Below, piece by piece: positions 8,782 to 19,304 of a DNA stretch of 64,000 nucleotides. Source of the stretch: Sinorhizobium garamanticum (GTDB lineage: Bacteria; Pseudomonadota; Alphaproteobacteria; Rhizobiales; Rhizobiaceae). Position 1 is the stretch's first letter. Every line of letters begins with the position of its first letter. The notes below the pieces were generated by a model, which did not search any database, had not been told where the DNA came from, and worked only from the letters and a program-made list of their open reading frames with translations. The stretch spans positions 930,001-994,000 of the forward strand of contig NZ_CP120373.1 of NCBI RefSeq assembly GCF_029892065.1, written 5' to 3'. A program made the position numbers and the translations under genes.

Positions 8782-10062
8782 GTGACCAAGAATTTCATCC
8801 GCGCCGCCGCGCTGGCGCTCATGACGGCAACGTCTACACTGGCCTTGCAACCGGCGAATGCCGCCACCGACGCCGCTGCGGTCGTCAAGCACTACGCTGC
8901 CGTTGCCCACGCCAAATACGAAGACGCCCTGACGACGGCCGAAGCACTCGACAAGGCCGTCAACGCGTTGATCGCAAGCCCGAGTGAGAAAACCTTGAAG
9001 GCCGCGCGCGAGGCGTGGCTCAAGGCGCGCAACCCCTATCAGGAAACCGAGGTCTACCGCTTCGGCAATACGATCGTCGATGAATGGGAAGGCAAAGTGA
9101 ATGCCTGGCCGCTCGACGAGGGACTGATCGACTATGTCGATCAGAGCTACGGCACCGAAAGCGACGAGAACGCTCTTTTCGTCGCCAACGTGATCGCCAA
9201 CAAGACGATCAAGATCGACGGCAACGACGTCGACGCGACGAATATCACGCCGGAATTCCTGTCGGGGGCGCTGCAGGAAGCAGGTGGCATCGAGGCGAAC
9301 GTCGCGACCGGCTACCACGCGATCGAATTCCTGCTCTGGGGACAGGACCTGAACGGCACCGAGGCGGGCGCTGGCAACCGCTCCTATACCGACTTCGACA
9401 CCAAGGCCTGCACGAACGGCAACTGCGATCGCCGCGCCGCCTACCTGAAGGCAGCCTCCAGCCTGCTTGTTTCCGATCTGAAGGAAATGGTCGCCAACTG
9501 GACGCCGGATGGCGCCGCCACCAAGGCGGTCGAATCCGATCCCAAGGCCGGCCTCGCCGCCATCCTCACCGGCATGGGCTCGCTTTCCTACGGAGAACTC
9601 GCCGGCGAGCGCATGAAGCTCGGTCTGCTGCTGCATGATCCGGAAGAAGAGCACGATTGCTTCTCGGACAACACGCACAACTCGCATCTCCATGACGCGA
9701 TCGGCATTCAGTCCGCCTATACCGGCGAATACACCCGTGTCGACGGCACGAAGCTCACCGGTCCCTCACTTTCCGAACTCGTCGCCGCGAAGGACGCGGC
9801 GCTGGACAAGGAACTGAAAGACAACCTCGCCGCCACCGTCGAAAAGATGCAGGCGATGGCGAAGCGCGCCGAAACGGTCGAGGCCTATGACCAGATGATT
9901 GGCGAAGGCAATGCCGAGGGTAACGCCACCGTCCAGGCCGCGATCGACGGCCTGATCGCGCAGGCGAAGACCGTCGAACGCGTCATCGCCTCGCTCGATC
10001 TCGGCACGATCGAGCTTGAAGGTTCCGACAGCCTGGATAATCCTAGCGCCGTCTTCCAATAA
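8782..10062 (+). CDS. Imelysin family periplasmic protein (M75), iron-uptake type
   Basis: A 426-residue exported protein: signal peptide about 1-28 (ending ALQPANA), then an imelysin/IrpA-like helical domain with the GxHxxE motif at G177-x-H179-x2-E182 (GYHAIEFLLWG). Imelysin-domain proteins of this kind are tied to iron acquisition in several bacteria; a peptidase role is doubtful. The start is GTG 8782, set by AAAGGAGAGG at 8769-8778. An ATG at 8707 lies inside a repeat and would place extra residues before the signal peptide. First gene of the cluster with the di-haem cytochrome and second imelysin. Confidence 0.9.
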   Translation: MTKNFIRAAALALMTATSTLALQPANAATDAAAVVKHYAAVAHAKYEDALTTAEALDKAVNALIASPSEKTLKAAREAWLKARNPYQETEVYRFGNTIVDEWEGKVNAWPLDEGLIDYVDQSYGTESDENALFVANVIANKTIKIDGNDVDATNITPEFLSGALQEAGGIEANVATGYHAIEFLLWGQDLNGTEAGAGNRSYTDFDTKACTNGNCDRRAAYLKAASSLLVSDLKEMVANWTPDGAATKAVESDPKAGLAAILTGMGSLSYGELAGERMKLGLLLHDPEEEHDCFSDNTHNSHLHDAIGIQSAYTGEYTRVDGTKLTGPSLSELVAAKDAALDKELKDNLAATVEKMQAMAKRAETVEAYDQMIGEGNAEGNATVQAAIDGLIAQAKTVERVIASLDLGTIELEGSDSLDNPSAVFQ

Positions 10063-10109
10063 GCCGAAAGGCGGGCCGTTCCGAAGGGGTGCGGCCCGGC
10101 CCAAGTCCA

Positions 10110-11930
10110 ATGCATGTGACCTCCCGCCTCCTAGCGCTGCCGCTCGCCGCCCTCGGTCTCACCGCAGCGGCGATAGGCGACGATATAAATCTCGTCGCTA
10201 GGGCGGAATCCAACAAGACTGCAACCGCTGAAATCGGGAGCGCGGGTGTGGGTACCCCCCTCTGCGCTGCCGGGCATCTCCCCCACAAGGGGGGAGATTG
10301 GCCAGTAGCAAGATCCTGCCTGACAGTAAGCGCCCAGATGCCGGGGTCGAATTCAACGACAGACGCGCAGGTTAATGGCTTGAGCGGGGCATCGCCGCTT
10401 GCCGATCTCCCCCCTTGTGGGGGAGATGCCCGGCAGGGCAGAGGGGGGTGCAGCGCCAGGCAGATCGCAGACAGCCAGATCTCCTCTCGCCCCTCACGCA
10501 AAGACCTTTCCGAGCACGACCGCGAGCGTGTGCTGACCGTCACGCGGCCGGCGACGGATTTCTCCAAGGCCGAACAGTTCGAGGCCCTTTCCGCCGGCGC
10601 CGCAACGACGATTGCGCCGATCGATCGGCAAATCTTCTCCCAGTTTTCGGCGAACCTGCCCTTCGAGGCCGAGCAGAACTTCAAGCTCGGCAAGGCGCTC
10701 TTCGAGAAGCTCTGGGTTTCGTCGCCCTCCTCGACGCAAGCCTCCGACGGGCTAGGCCCGCTCTACAACGCCCGCTCCTGCGAGAGCTGTCATCCACGCG
10801 ACGGGCGCGGCCGGCCGCCGGAAGGCGCGTCCGACTCGACGTCGATGTTCTATCGCCTTGCGCGTGCGCCGCGTGACGACGCCGAACGGGAGATGATCGC
10901 TTCCCTTACCGCACTCAATTTTCCCGATCCCGCCTACGGTGCGCAGCTTCAGGACAGCGCCGTGCCGGGGCTTAGCGCCGAAGGGCGCGTCGCGATTACC
11001 TATACGGAAGAGCAGGTGAGGCTTGCGGATGGCGAGACGGTTTCCCTGCGGAAGCCGCATTACGCGGTCGCCGGCCTCGGCTATGGCCCGCTCGATCCGA
11101 CAACGACGCTCTCGCCGCGCGTCGCTTCCCCGATGATCGGTCTCGGACTGATCGAGGCGATCCACGAGGCCGACATTTTCGCGCGCTCGGATCCGGAGGA
11201 CCGCGACGGCGACGGTATCAGCGGGCGACCTGCGCTGATCCGCGACGCCAAAACCGGAGCCATGATGGTCGGCCGTTTCGGCTGGAAGGCCCAAAACCCG
11301 ACGCTCCGGCGACAGGCCGCCGACGCATTCGCCATCGATATCGGCATCTCCAGCCCGGACAACGACCGCAGCCATGGCGATTGCACCGAGGCGCAGACCG
11401 GCTGCCGGGCGCTTCCGACCGGCGTTCAGGAACGGCTTGGCCCCGTCGAGGCGCCTGACCCGGTGCTTGGCCTGGTGACCTTCTATGCCTCGAACCTGGC
11501 CGTGCCCGCCCGCCGCAAGGCGAGCTTTCCGGAAACCTTGAGGGGCAAGCGGCTCTTCTACGAGTCCGGCTGCACGGCCTGCCATGCGCCTAAATTCGTG
11601 ACCCGGCGTGATGCACCGCACAAGGAGCAGGCGTTTCAGTTGATCTGGCCCTATTCGGATTTGTTGCTGCACGATATGGGCGAAGGTCTTGCCGACGGCC
11701 AGCAGGTCGGCGTCGCCGATGGCCGCGAGTGGCGCACGCCTCCGCTCTGGGGGATCGGACTGACGCAAACCGTCAGCGGCCACACCTTCTTCCTTCACGA
11801 TGGCCGCGCCCGTAATCTTACCGAGGCCATTCTTTGGCACGGTGGTGAAGCGGAGAAGGCTCGCAACGCCTTTGCCGCCCTCCCGAAGGACGACCGGAAA
11901 GCCCTGATCACGTTCCTGGAGTCACTCTGA
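10110..11930 (+). CDS. Di-haem cytochrome (DUF1111 / thiol oxidoreductase-like), with in-frame repeat insertion
   Basis: Exported c-type cytochrome, 606 residues. Signal peptide is about 1-25. Two haem-binding CxxCH motifs are visible: CESCH at 224-228 and CTACH at 488-492. The domain matches the DUF1111 di-haem oxidoreductase family that accompanies imelysins in iron-uptake operons. Residues about 49-114 are encoded by a 196 bp inverted-repeat element (10254-10449) that leaves the frame open; without it the length would be near 540. The start is ATG 10110 (MHVTSRLLALPLAAL); a GTG at 10089 is possible. The stop overlaps the next start (TGATG), so translation is coupled. Confidence 0.88.
   Translation: MHVTSRLLALPLAALGLTAAAIGDDINLVARAESNKTATAEIGSAGVGTPLCAAGHLPHKGGDWPVARSCLTVSAQMPGSNSTTDAQVNGLSGASPLADLPPCGGDARQGRGGCSARQIADSQISSRPSRKDLSEHDRERVLTVTRPATDFSKAEQFEALSAGAATTIAPIDRQIFSQFSANLPFEAEQNFKLGKALFEKLWVSSPSSTQASDGLGPLYNARSCESCHPRDGRGRPPEGASDSTSMFYRLARAPRDDAEREMIASLTALNFPDPAYGAQLQDSAVPGLSAEGRVAITYTEEQVRLADGETVSLRKPHYAVAGLGYGPLDPTTTLSPRVASPMIGLGLIEAIHEADIFARSDPEDRDGDGISGRPALIRDAKTGAMMVGRFGWKAQNPTLRRQAADAFAIDIGISSPDNDRSHGDCTEAQTGCRALPTGVQERLGPVEAPDPVLGLVTFYASNLAVPARRKASFPETLRGKRLFYESGCTACHAPKFVTRRDAPHKEQAFQLIWPYSDLLLHDMGEGLADGQQVGVADGREWRTPPLWGIGLTQTVSGHTFFLHDGRARNLTEAILWHGGEAEKARNAFAALPKDDRKALITFLESL
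10254..10449. repeat. 196 bp inverted-repeat element inside a coding sequence
   Basis: Left arm 10254-10302 and right arm 10401-10449 are 49 bp inverted repeats with about three mismatches. Each arm itself holds the palindromic word CCCCCACAAGGGGGGAGAT, a motif I associate with interspersed rhizobial repeats. The ~98 bp centre is unrelated to the arms. The whole element is translated as part of the di-haem cytochrome. Confidence 0.88.
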
Positions 11931-13057
11931 TGCGCCCGAGCCTTCCCCTTACCCTGGCCGTCATCCTGTTCACGGCCATCGCCACCCCGACGGCCGCGCA
12001 AGAAGGGGAAGCGCTGTCACCGCGCGTCGTTGACGAGGCCGCCGTGCCGGGCGTCATGGCAAAGGCCGTGGACGACTTCATCATCCCCGGCTATCGCGGC
12101 CTAGCGGAGGCGACGGTCGGTCTTGCGGAAACGAGCGCCGCGCTTTGCAAGGCGCCTTCTGCCGCGGCGCTCGAGGCCTCCCGCTCGGCCTTTTCGGGCG
12201 TCGTGCAGAGATGGTCGGCGATCGAGATCATCCGCCTTGGCCCGGCCCTCGAACAGAACCGCTTCGAGCGTTTCCTGTTTTATCCCGACCGCAAAAGCAC
12301 CGGTCTCAAGCAGGTGCAGGCGATTCTTGCCAAGCAAGACGAAAGCGCAACGCAGGCAGAGAGCCTCAAGAAAAAAAGCGTCGCGGTCCAGGGCCTCGGA
12401 GCGCTCGAATACGTCCTCTACGGCACGGGGGCGGAAACGCTTGCCGAGAAGGACGGTGCCTTTCGCTGCCGCTACGGCGTCGCGATATCGGAGAACCTCA
12501 GGGCGATCGCCGGCGAGATCCTCGCCGAATGGGAGAGGCCGGACGGAATCCAGGCCGCCTGGAAGAAGCCGGGTCCCGACAATCCGCTCTTCCGGAACAG
12601 CAAGGAAGCAGCAACCGAGCTCCTCGGCGTGCTCGTCCACAGCGTCGAGATGGTGAAAGACCAGCGGCTGCGGCCCTTCTACGCCGGCACGGTTGACGGA
12701 AAGCCCGACAAGGGCCGTCCAAGGCTCGCCATCTACTGGCGCTCGGTCAATACGATGCCATCCATTTCCGCCAATCTGCGGGCCTTGCAGAAGCTCTTCA
12801 ATACGGCCGGCATGGAAAGCCTGCTTCCGGCTGACAGCCGCTCGATCGCCGGCTCGATCAATTTCCTCTTCAAGGCGCTGATCCGCGCCGCGGACCGCAT
12901 CGGAGGACCGATCGACGCGGCGCTTGTGGACGAGAACCAGCGTGCCACGCTCGACTTCATCGCGCTCAATACCGCCGACCTGCTCGATCGGCTCAATCGC
13001 GAGTTCGGCGGCGCCATCGGCCTCGGCGCCGGTTTTTCCTTTGCCGACGGCGATTGA
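11930..13057 (+). CDS. Second imelysin family protein
   Basis: A 375-residue exported protein with a signal peptide of about 23 residues (TPTAAQ cleavage region) and an imelysin-type helical domain. The characteristic WSAIEIIRLGP segment is near residue 90, and GALEYVLYG near 155 replaces the GxHxxE of the first imelysin. Translation is coupled to the cytochrome through the TGATG overlap. It is probably the partner periplasmic component of the same iron-related system. The gene ends at 13057 and no T-run terminator was found after it. Confidence 0.88.
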   Translation: MRPSLPLTLAVILFTAIATPTAAQEGEALSPRVVDEAAVPGVMAKAVDDFIIPGYRGLAEATVGLAETSAALCKAPSAAALEASRSAFSGVVQRWSAIEIIRLGPALEQNRFERFLFYPDRKSTGLKQVQAILAKQDESATQAESLKKKSVAVQGLGALEYVLYGTGAETLAEKDGAFRCRYGVAISENLRAIAGEILAEWERPDGIQAAWKKPGPDNPLFRNSKEAATELLGVLVHSVEMVKDQRLRPFYAGTVDGKPDKGRPRLAIYWRSVNTMPSISANLRALQKLFNTAGMESLLPADSRSIAGSINFLFKALIRAADRIGGPIDAALVDENQRATLDFIALNTADLLDRLNREFGGAIGLGAGFSFADGD

Positions 13058-13299
13058 CATGGCGAGTTCACACGGCAAGTTGACACGGCAACGTGAAGGG
13101 GGGCCGCCGACCGGCGGTTGACAAGCCGCCCGTTTGGGCGCAAAGCGCAATTCGTGTCCGCTGTCGCGGGCATGTTTCACCATAAGGATCAACCGGAATG
13201 AACCCCGACAGTCGAAGTCGAGCCTTCACGCTCACGGCCGTCCGGTCCTGATTGATCAGGGCTCCAGGCGGTCGGATGACTCGCCCCATGGAGCCCCAT

Positions 13300-14289
13300 A
13301 TGCTGCGCATCTACAAAGGCCAGAACAACCATCTCGCGCTCGTCGACCTCCTCAACGGCCTGGCATCCCAGGAACCGGTGATCTGGTTCGACCTCTTCAA
13401 CCCTTCCGCCGAGGAAACCCGGCTGGTCGAAGAGAAGCTGGCAATCGCCATCCCGACACGGGACGAGATGCAGGAAATCGAGCTTTCTGACCGCCTCTAT
13501 CAGGAGGACGGCGCCGAGTTCATGACGATGACAGCCGCGGCGAAACTTGATAGCGACTATCCGGCAAAAGTGCCGGTGACGTTCATTCTCAAGGGCACGA
13601 GTCTCGTCACGGTACGCCATGCCGATCCGAAGCCGTTCCAGGTCTATGCCAACCGGATCCAGAGGTCGAACGGGGCGGCATGCGAAACGGGTGAACTGGT
13701 GATGCTGGGGTTGCTCGAGGCGATGATCGACCGCACCGCCGACGCGCTGGAGCGCGCCGGCAACGAGGTCGATGCGATCTCGCGCGAAGTTTTCCGCAAG
13801 TCGAACGCCAGCGCCACCAAGAAGACGCGCGACCTGCAATCGCTGATCGAGCAGATCGGCCAGAAGGGCGACCTGCTGACGATCATTCGCGAAAGCCTGG
13901 TGAGCGTCGGCAGGCTCGTCGCCTATCACGTCGCGACCGAGGGAAGCGGACAGCGCAAGGCAGCCAAGGAGAGCCGGCAGCGGATCAAGCTGATCCAGCG
14001 CGACGCAGCCTCGCTTGGTGATCACGCGCTGTTCCTGTCGAACAAGATCAATTTCCTGCTCGACGCGACGCTCGGCCTCATCAATCTCGAGCAGAACCAG
14101 ATCATCAAGATCTTCTCGGTCGCCGCGGTCGTGTTCCTGCCGCCGACGCTGGTCGCCTCGATCTACGGCATGAATTTCGACGTCATGCCGGAGTTGAAAT
14201 GGCAGCTCGGCTACCCCTATGCGCTATCCATGATGGTGCTGTCGGCGCTGTTGCCGTTTCTCTATTTCAAGCGCCGCGGCTGGCTCTGA
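13300..14289 (+). CDS. CorA family divalent cation transporter
   Basis: Inner-membrane Mg2+/Co2+-type channel, 329 residues. There is a long cytoplasmic N-terminal domain with a helical stretch around 150-250, then two C-terminal membrane helices. The family signature YGMNFDVMPEL lies between them. I chose ATG 13300 (MLRIYKGQNNH) because GGAG at 13290-13293 is well spaced; three earlier in-frame starts from 13252 lack one. It sits between the second imelysin and DUF1513, which elsewhere are often adjacent, so it may be an insertion into that cluster or simply a neighbour. Confidence 0.9.
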   Translation: MLRIYKGQNNHLALVDLLNGLASQEPVIWFDLFNPSAEETRLVEEKLAIAIPTRDEMQEIELSDRLYQEDGAEFMTMTAAAKLDSDYPAKVPVTFILKGTSLVTVRHADPKPFQVYANRIQRSNGAACETGELVMLGLLEAMIDRTADALERAGNEVDAISREVFRKSNASATKKTRDLQSLIEQIGQKGDLLTIIRESLVSVGRLVAYHVATEGSGQRKAAKESRQRIKLIQRDAASLGDHALFLSNKINFLLDATLGLINLEQNQIIKIFSVAAVVFLPPTLVASIYGMNFDVMPELKWQLGYPYALSMMVLSALLPFLYFKRRGWL

Positions 14290-14359
14290 GACGATAATCT
14301 GGTAAACCCAGTCGAGATCGGCGGCCGCATCGCCGCCGTCATCGTCCGTTTATGGCAAG

Positions 14360-15463
14360 ATGCGCATGACCGCGAAAGCACTCATCGACCGACGCAGCTT
14401 CGTCAAAATGGCAGGTGCCGCCTGGGTGGCGACGCTTACGCCGCGTGGCGCTTTTGCGCTTGAAAGAGCCGACGCCGTCTTCGCCTCGGCCTTCATGACG
14501 CCGGACGGCAGTTACGGCGTCGCGACCCTGACGGAAGAGGGTCAAATCATCGACCGGACGCTGCTGCCGGCCCGGGCGCACGGCATGGCCTTCTCGCCGG
14601 AAAGCCGCCGTACTGTCGCCTTTGCCCGCCGACCGGGCACCTATGCGATGATCCTTTCGACCGATGGTGTCGCCGAACCCGTCGTAATCACAGCCGCCGA
14701 GGGCCGCCACTTCTTCGGCCACGGCTGCTTCTCCGCCGACGGGCGCTTGCTCTATGCGACCGAGAACGACTTTGCCGCCAATCGCGGCATGATCGGCATT
14801 TACGACGGCACGAGGGGATTTGCCCGGATCGGCGAATTTCCGACCTACGGCATTGGGCCGCACGACATGACCCTTGCCGCCGACCGGCGGACGCTGGCGA
14901 TCGCCAATGGCGGCATCGAGACCCATCCGGACTTCGGCCGCACCAAACTCAATCTCGACCATATGGAGCCGAGTCTGACGCTCGTCGACACCGTCACGGG
15001 CGCGCTCATCGAAAAGCGCGTGCTGCCGAAGGAGCTTAGCCGGCTATCGACGCGGCATGTCGACATCGGCGCCGACGGAAGGGTCTGGTTCGCCTGCCAA
15101 TACGAAGGGCCGCGCAACGACCTGCCACCGCTCGTCGGCCACTTGTCGCGAGGTGAAGACCTTGTCTTTCTCACCCTTCCCGAGCGAACGACCGAGGCGC
15201 TCGCCAACTATGTCGGCGCGATCGCCGTAAACCGTCGCGAAGGGCTCGTCGGACTGACATCGCCGAAGGGCAATGTCGCCGTCACGCTCGATGCCCGAAC
15301 TGGCGCCGTCTTGAATGAGGAGTTCGTCGCGGAGGCCGCAGGCGTCGCCGCGGCCACGCACGGCTTCGCCGTCTCCTCGTATAACGGCCGTTTCAACGGC
15401 CCCACAAGCGCCGTTGCCTGGGACCAGCATATTGTCAGACTAGGCCGCTGCATATTTCCTTAA
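14360..15463 (+). CDS. DUF1513 exported beta-propeller-like protein
   Basis: A 367-residue protein with an N-terminal export signal containing RRSFVKMAG, which looks like a twin-arginine signal, followed by a DUF1513 domain predicted to be a beta-propeller (repeated blades such as HGMAFSPESRRTVAFARRPG). DUF1513 genes commonly accompany imelysin and di-haem cytochrome genes. The last residues (GRCIFP) and the stop codon are encoded by the start of repeat copy 3, so the natural C-terminus may have been replaced by repeat-derived residues. The start could also be the second codon pair (ATG 14366). Confidence 0.87.
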   Translation: MRMTAKALIDRRSFVKMAGAAWVATLTPRGAFALERADAVFASAFMTPDGSYGVATLTEEGQIIDRTLLPARAHGMAFSPESRRTVAFARRPGTYAMILSTDGVAEPVVITAAEGRHFFGHGCFSADGRLLYATENDFAANRGMIGIYDGTRGFARIGEFPTYGIGPHDMTLAADRRTLAIANGGIETHPDFGRTKLNLDHMEPSLTLVDTVTGALIEKRVLPKELSRLSTRHVDIGADGRVWFACQYEGPRNDLPPLVGHLSRGEDLVFLTLPERTTEALANYVGAIAVNRREGLVGLTSPKGNVAVTLDARTGAVLNEEFVAEAAGVAAATHGFAVSSYNGRFNGPTSAVAWDQHIVRLGRCIFP

Positions 15464-15552
15464 ATCGCAGCCGATTTAAGGATAAAAACATGCAGCAATT
15501 CAAAGTGCTACAGCGTCCTTTGCGCGTCTAAATAAGACGCGCGGCGCTGTAG
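15449..15552 (+). repeat. RIME1-like repeat, copy 3, overlapping the end of the DUF1513 gene
   Basis: TGCATATTTCCTTAAATCGCAGCCGATTTAAGG... then CATGCAGCAATTCAAAG and the palindrome around GCGCGTCTAAATAAGACGCGC, ending at CTGTAG. The TAA of the DUF1513 gene is inside the first palindrome. Confidence 0.9.
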
Positions 15553-15563
15553 AACGGCCGACG

Positions 15564-16127
15564 TCACATCGCGGCATTTCCGGCGCCTGAAAGCATTGCG
15601 AGATCATCCCAGCGATAGGCGACCTGGTCATAGCTTTCCCCGCCGACGCTAACGCGTCCTCGCCCGACGACACGCGCCCCGAGGCGTTCATAGAACGCGC
15701 GGTTTGGGTTGCCCGCCAGCACCCAGGCAAAAAGCGACGAGGCGCCTGTGTCCAGGCAATGCCGCGCAACGGTGCGTACCAGTGCGGAGCCGATGCCGGC
15801 GCCCTGGAATTCTTCCATGAGATAGAGCGTGTAGAGCTCGCGGTCGAAGGCCGGCGGCATCCCTCGTGCTCTCCCGTAGCTCGCAAGGCCGATCACCTTC
15901 TTCGAGGCCATATCGGCCGCGACCATATGGAAAACGCCCGTGGCGCGCATTCGGCGCGCATGCCGGATCGCCTGATCCTCGACCGTCATCGCATCGAGAT
16001 ACGCGTCGGAGATGATGCCCCGAAACGTCGACCGCCAGGTTTCGACGAGCACCGAAGCCATCATCAGGACATCGTCGGGTTCGGCCGGTCGGATTTCAAT
16101 GCGTCTGATGTTCCTCATTCCAGACAT
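15564..16127 (-). CDS. GNAT family N-acetyltransferase
   Basis: A 187-residue cytosolic acyl-CoA N-acyltransferase. The acetyl-CoA loop is EEFQGAGIGSALVR (about 107-120) and a late NPNRAFYERLGARVVGR segment is the typical C-terminal half of the GNAT fold. The substrate is unknown. The start is uncertain: ATG 16127 (MSGMRNIRRIEIRP) or ATG 16118, neither with a strong ribosome site. A much longer in-frame ORF upstream is read through the promoter region and was not used. Divergent from the thioesterase gene. Confidence 0.82.
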   Translation of the reverse strand: MSGMRNIRRIEIRPAEPDDVLMMASVLVETWRSTFRGIISDAYLDAMTVEDQAIRHARRMRATGVFHMVAADMASKKVIGLASYGRARGMPPAFDRELYTLYLMEEFQGAGIGSALVRTVARHCLDTGASSLFAWVLAGNPNRAFYERLGARVVGRGRVSVGGESYDQVAYRWDDLAMLSGAGNAAM

Positions 16128-16336
16128 ATATGGCTCAGCCGGGTTTCGCGAAAGCAAGCGCGCATTGCAACTGCCGCATATTTCGCCCGGATGGGGGTTC
16201 GTGCGCCGCATGTCGGGGCTGGCGGCCTCCGAGCGCTGCGATTTTCCGCCTCGCCCGCGCTTGTCCTGCTTCCACTCACATGCCACTGTCGGCCCGAAGC
16301 GGGCGCTCGGCCCCGCCCTCGGAAAGGCTTTTTCTA

Positions 16337-16789
16337 TTGATCGACGACGAGCCGCATGATTTTCACGCCCGCATCCGGGAAAGCTTCGATCGCCAGGCGG
16401 CGATGCACACCATCGGCGCGGAGCTGACACGCATCGAACCGGGAACGGTCGAGATCGAGCTGCCCTTCGACCCCAAGCTGACGCAGCAGCACGGCCTGCT
16501 GCATGCCGGCGTGATTTCCGCCGCGCTCGACGCCGCCGGCACTTATGCCGCCTATTCCGTCATCGACCCCGACGCCTCGCTGCTGACCATCGAGTTCAAG
16601 GTAAATCTGCTGTCGCCCGGCCGCGGCGACCGCTTCCTTTTCCGCGGTGAGGTGACGAAGCCCGGCACGACCATCATCGTTTCGGACGGGCGGGCTTATG
16701 CCATCCGGCCCGATGGACCGGCGAAGCTGATCGCCTCGATGACAGGAACCATGATGGTGGTGCGCGGACGTGAGGGGATCGAGGGATGA
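16337..16789 (+). CDS. PaaI family hotdog thioesterase
   Basis: About 150 residues with a single hotdog domain. The active-site region is QQHGLLHAGVISAALDAAGTYAA, matching the HGG helix of PaaI-type acyl-CoA thioesterases. The start is probably TTG 16337, with GGAAAGG at 16321-16327 nine bases before it; upstream ATGs (16130, 16283) give sequence unlike the family. Its stop overlaps the nucleosidase start (ATGA at 16786), so the two are translationally coupled. The physiological acyl-CoA is not evident. Confidence 0.83.
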   Translation: MIDDEPHDFHARIRESFDRQAAMHTIGAELTRIEPGTVEIELPFDPKLTQQHGLLHAGVISAALDAAGTYAAYSVIDPDASLLTIEFKVNLLSPGRGDRFLFRGEVTKPGTTIIVSDGRAYAIRPDGPAKLIASMTGTMMVVRGREGIEG

Positions 16790-17424
16790 GCTTTGAACTG
16801 AAGCCCGTAGCGGGCAAGACGATCCTTTACGTGATGGCGGTCGATGCGGAATACGGACCCAACCTGAGCGCCCGGATTGCGCCGCTGATGACCGGCGTCG
16901 GTCCGGTCGAGGCCGCCGTCACATTGACGAAGACGCTCGCCAAACTCGATGCGGCCAACAGCCTGCCCAATCTCGTCGTTTCGCTCGGCTCGGCGGGGTC
17001 CGCCACACTCGAACAGACCGAAGTCTACCAGGCGACGTCGGTCGGCTATCGCGACATGGACGCGTCCGTGCTCGGCTTCGAGAAGGGAGCGACACCGTTC
17101 CTCGATCTTCCCGCGGTCGTCAAACTGCCGTTGCGCATCCCGGGCGTGAAGGAGGCGCGGCTTTCGACCGGTGCCAACATCGTCTCGGGAAAGACCTATG
17201 ACGGCATCGACGCAGACATGGTCGAGATGGAGACCTTCGCGGTCCTGCGCGCCTGCCAATCCTTCGGCCTGCCGCTGATCGGCCTGCGCGGCATTTCGGA
17301 CGGCAAGGCGGAATTGAAGCACGTCGACGACTGGAAGGAATATCTGCACGTGATCGACGAGAAGCTCGCCGCCGCGATCGACCGGCTCGAAGCGGCAATA
17401 GAAGCCGGAGAAATCAGGGCCTGA
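16786..17424 (+). CDS. 5'-methylthioadenosine/S-adenosylhomocysteine nucleosidase
   Basis: A 212-residue PNP/UDP phosphorylase-superfamily enzyme that would hydrolyse MTA and SAH to adenine and the thio-ribose. Key segments are VSLGSAGSA (about 65), the ribose-binding MVEMETFAVL (about 145-154) and RGISDGKAE with the catalytic Asp. It starts with an ATGA overlap after the thioesterase. The length and motifs fit the MTAN-type family of alphaproteobacteria; exact substrate preference is inferred. Confidence 0.85.
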   Translation: MSFELKPVAGKTILYVMAVDAEYGPNLSARIAPLMTGVGPVEAAVTLTKTLAKLDAANSLPNLVVSLGSAGSATLEQTEVYQATSVGYRDMDASVLGFEKGATPFLDLPAVVKLPLRIPGVKEARLSTGANIVSGKTYDGIDADMVEMETFAVLRACQSFGLPLIGLRGISDGKAELKHVDDWKEYLHVIDEKLAAAIDRLEAAIEAGEIRA

Positions 17425-17514
17425 AAGTCCTAAATTGTCGGGGTGCAATGTAATCGTTGCGCCAAGGGCGGGCTTTCATTAAACGCTCGCCATGATCAAG
17501 CTTGAAGGCCCGCT

Positions 17515-19077
<1,563 letters not shown>

Positions 19078-19304
19078 CGGGCAAGGATCCGGCGGGGGAA
19101 ATCGAAAGAGGTTCATAGACCTGTCGACACCGCTGAGAGCCGGCATGAGTTTGGCATGTCCGCCCTCGCGACGCTGGATTTTAGCAAATGGATTTTATAG
19201 TACCTGGCTCAGGCGCAGCATCGCATTCTTCATCAGTTGAAGAATGAGAAGGAGCTTTTCATGGTGAAGAAGATCAGGGCGACCTTCTGTCTCCAATCAA
19301 AGAC

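Noticed and set aside
13246-13259. Palindrome CCTGATTGATCAGG upstream of the CorA gene as an operator or terminator
   Set aside because: No T run and no regulator nearby; too short to assign a role.
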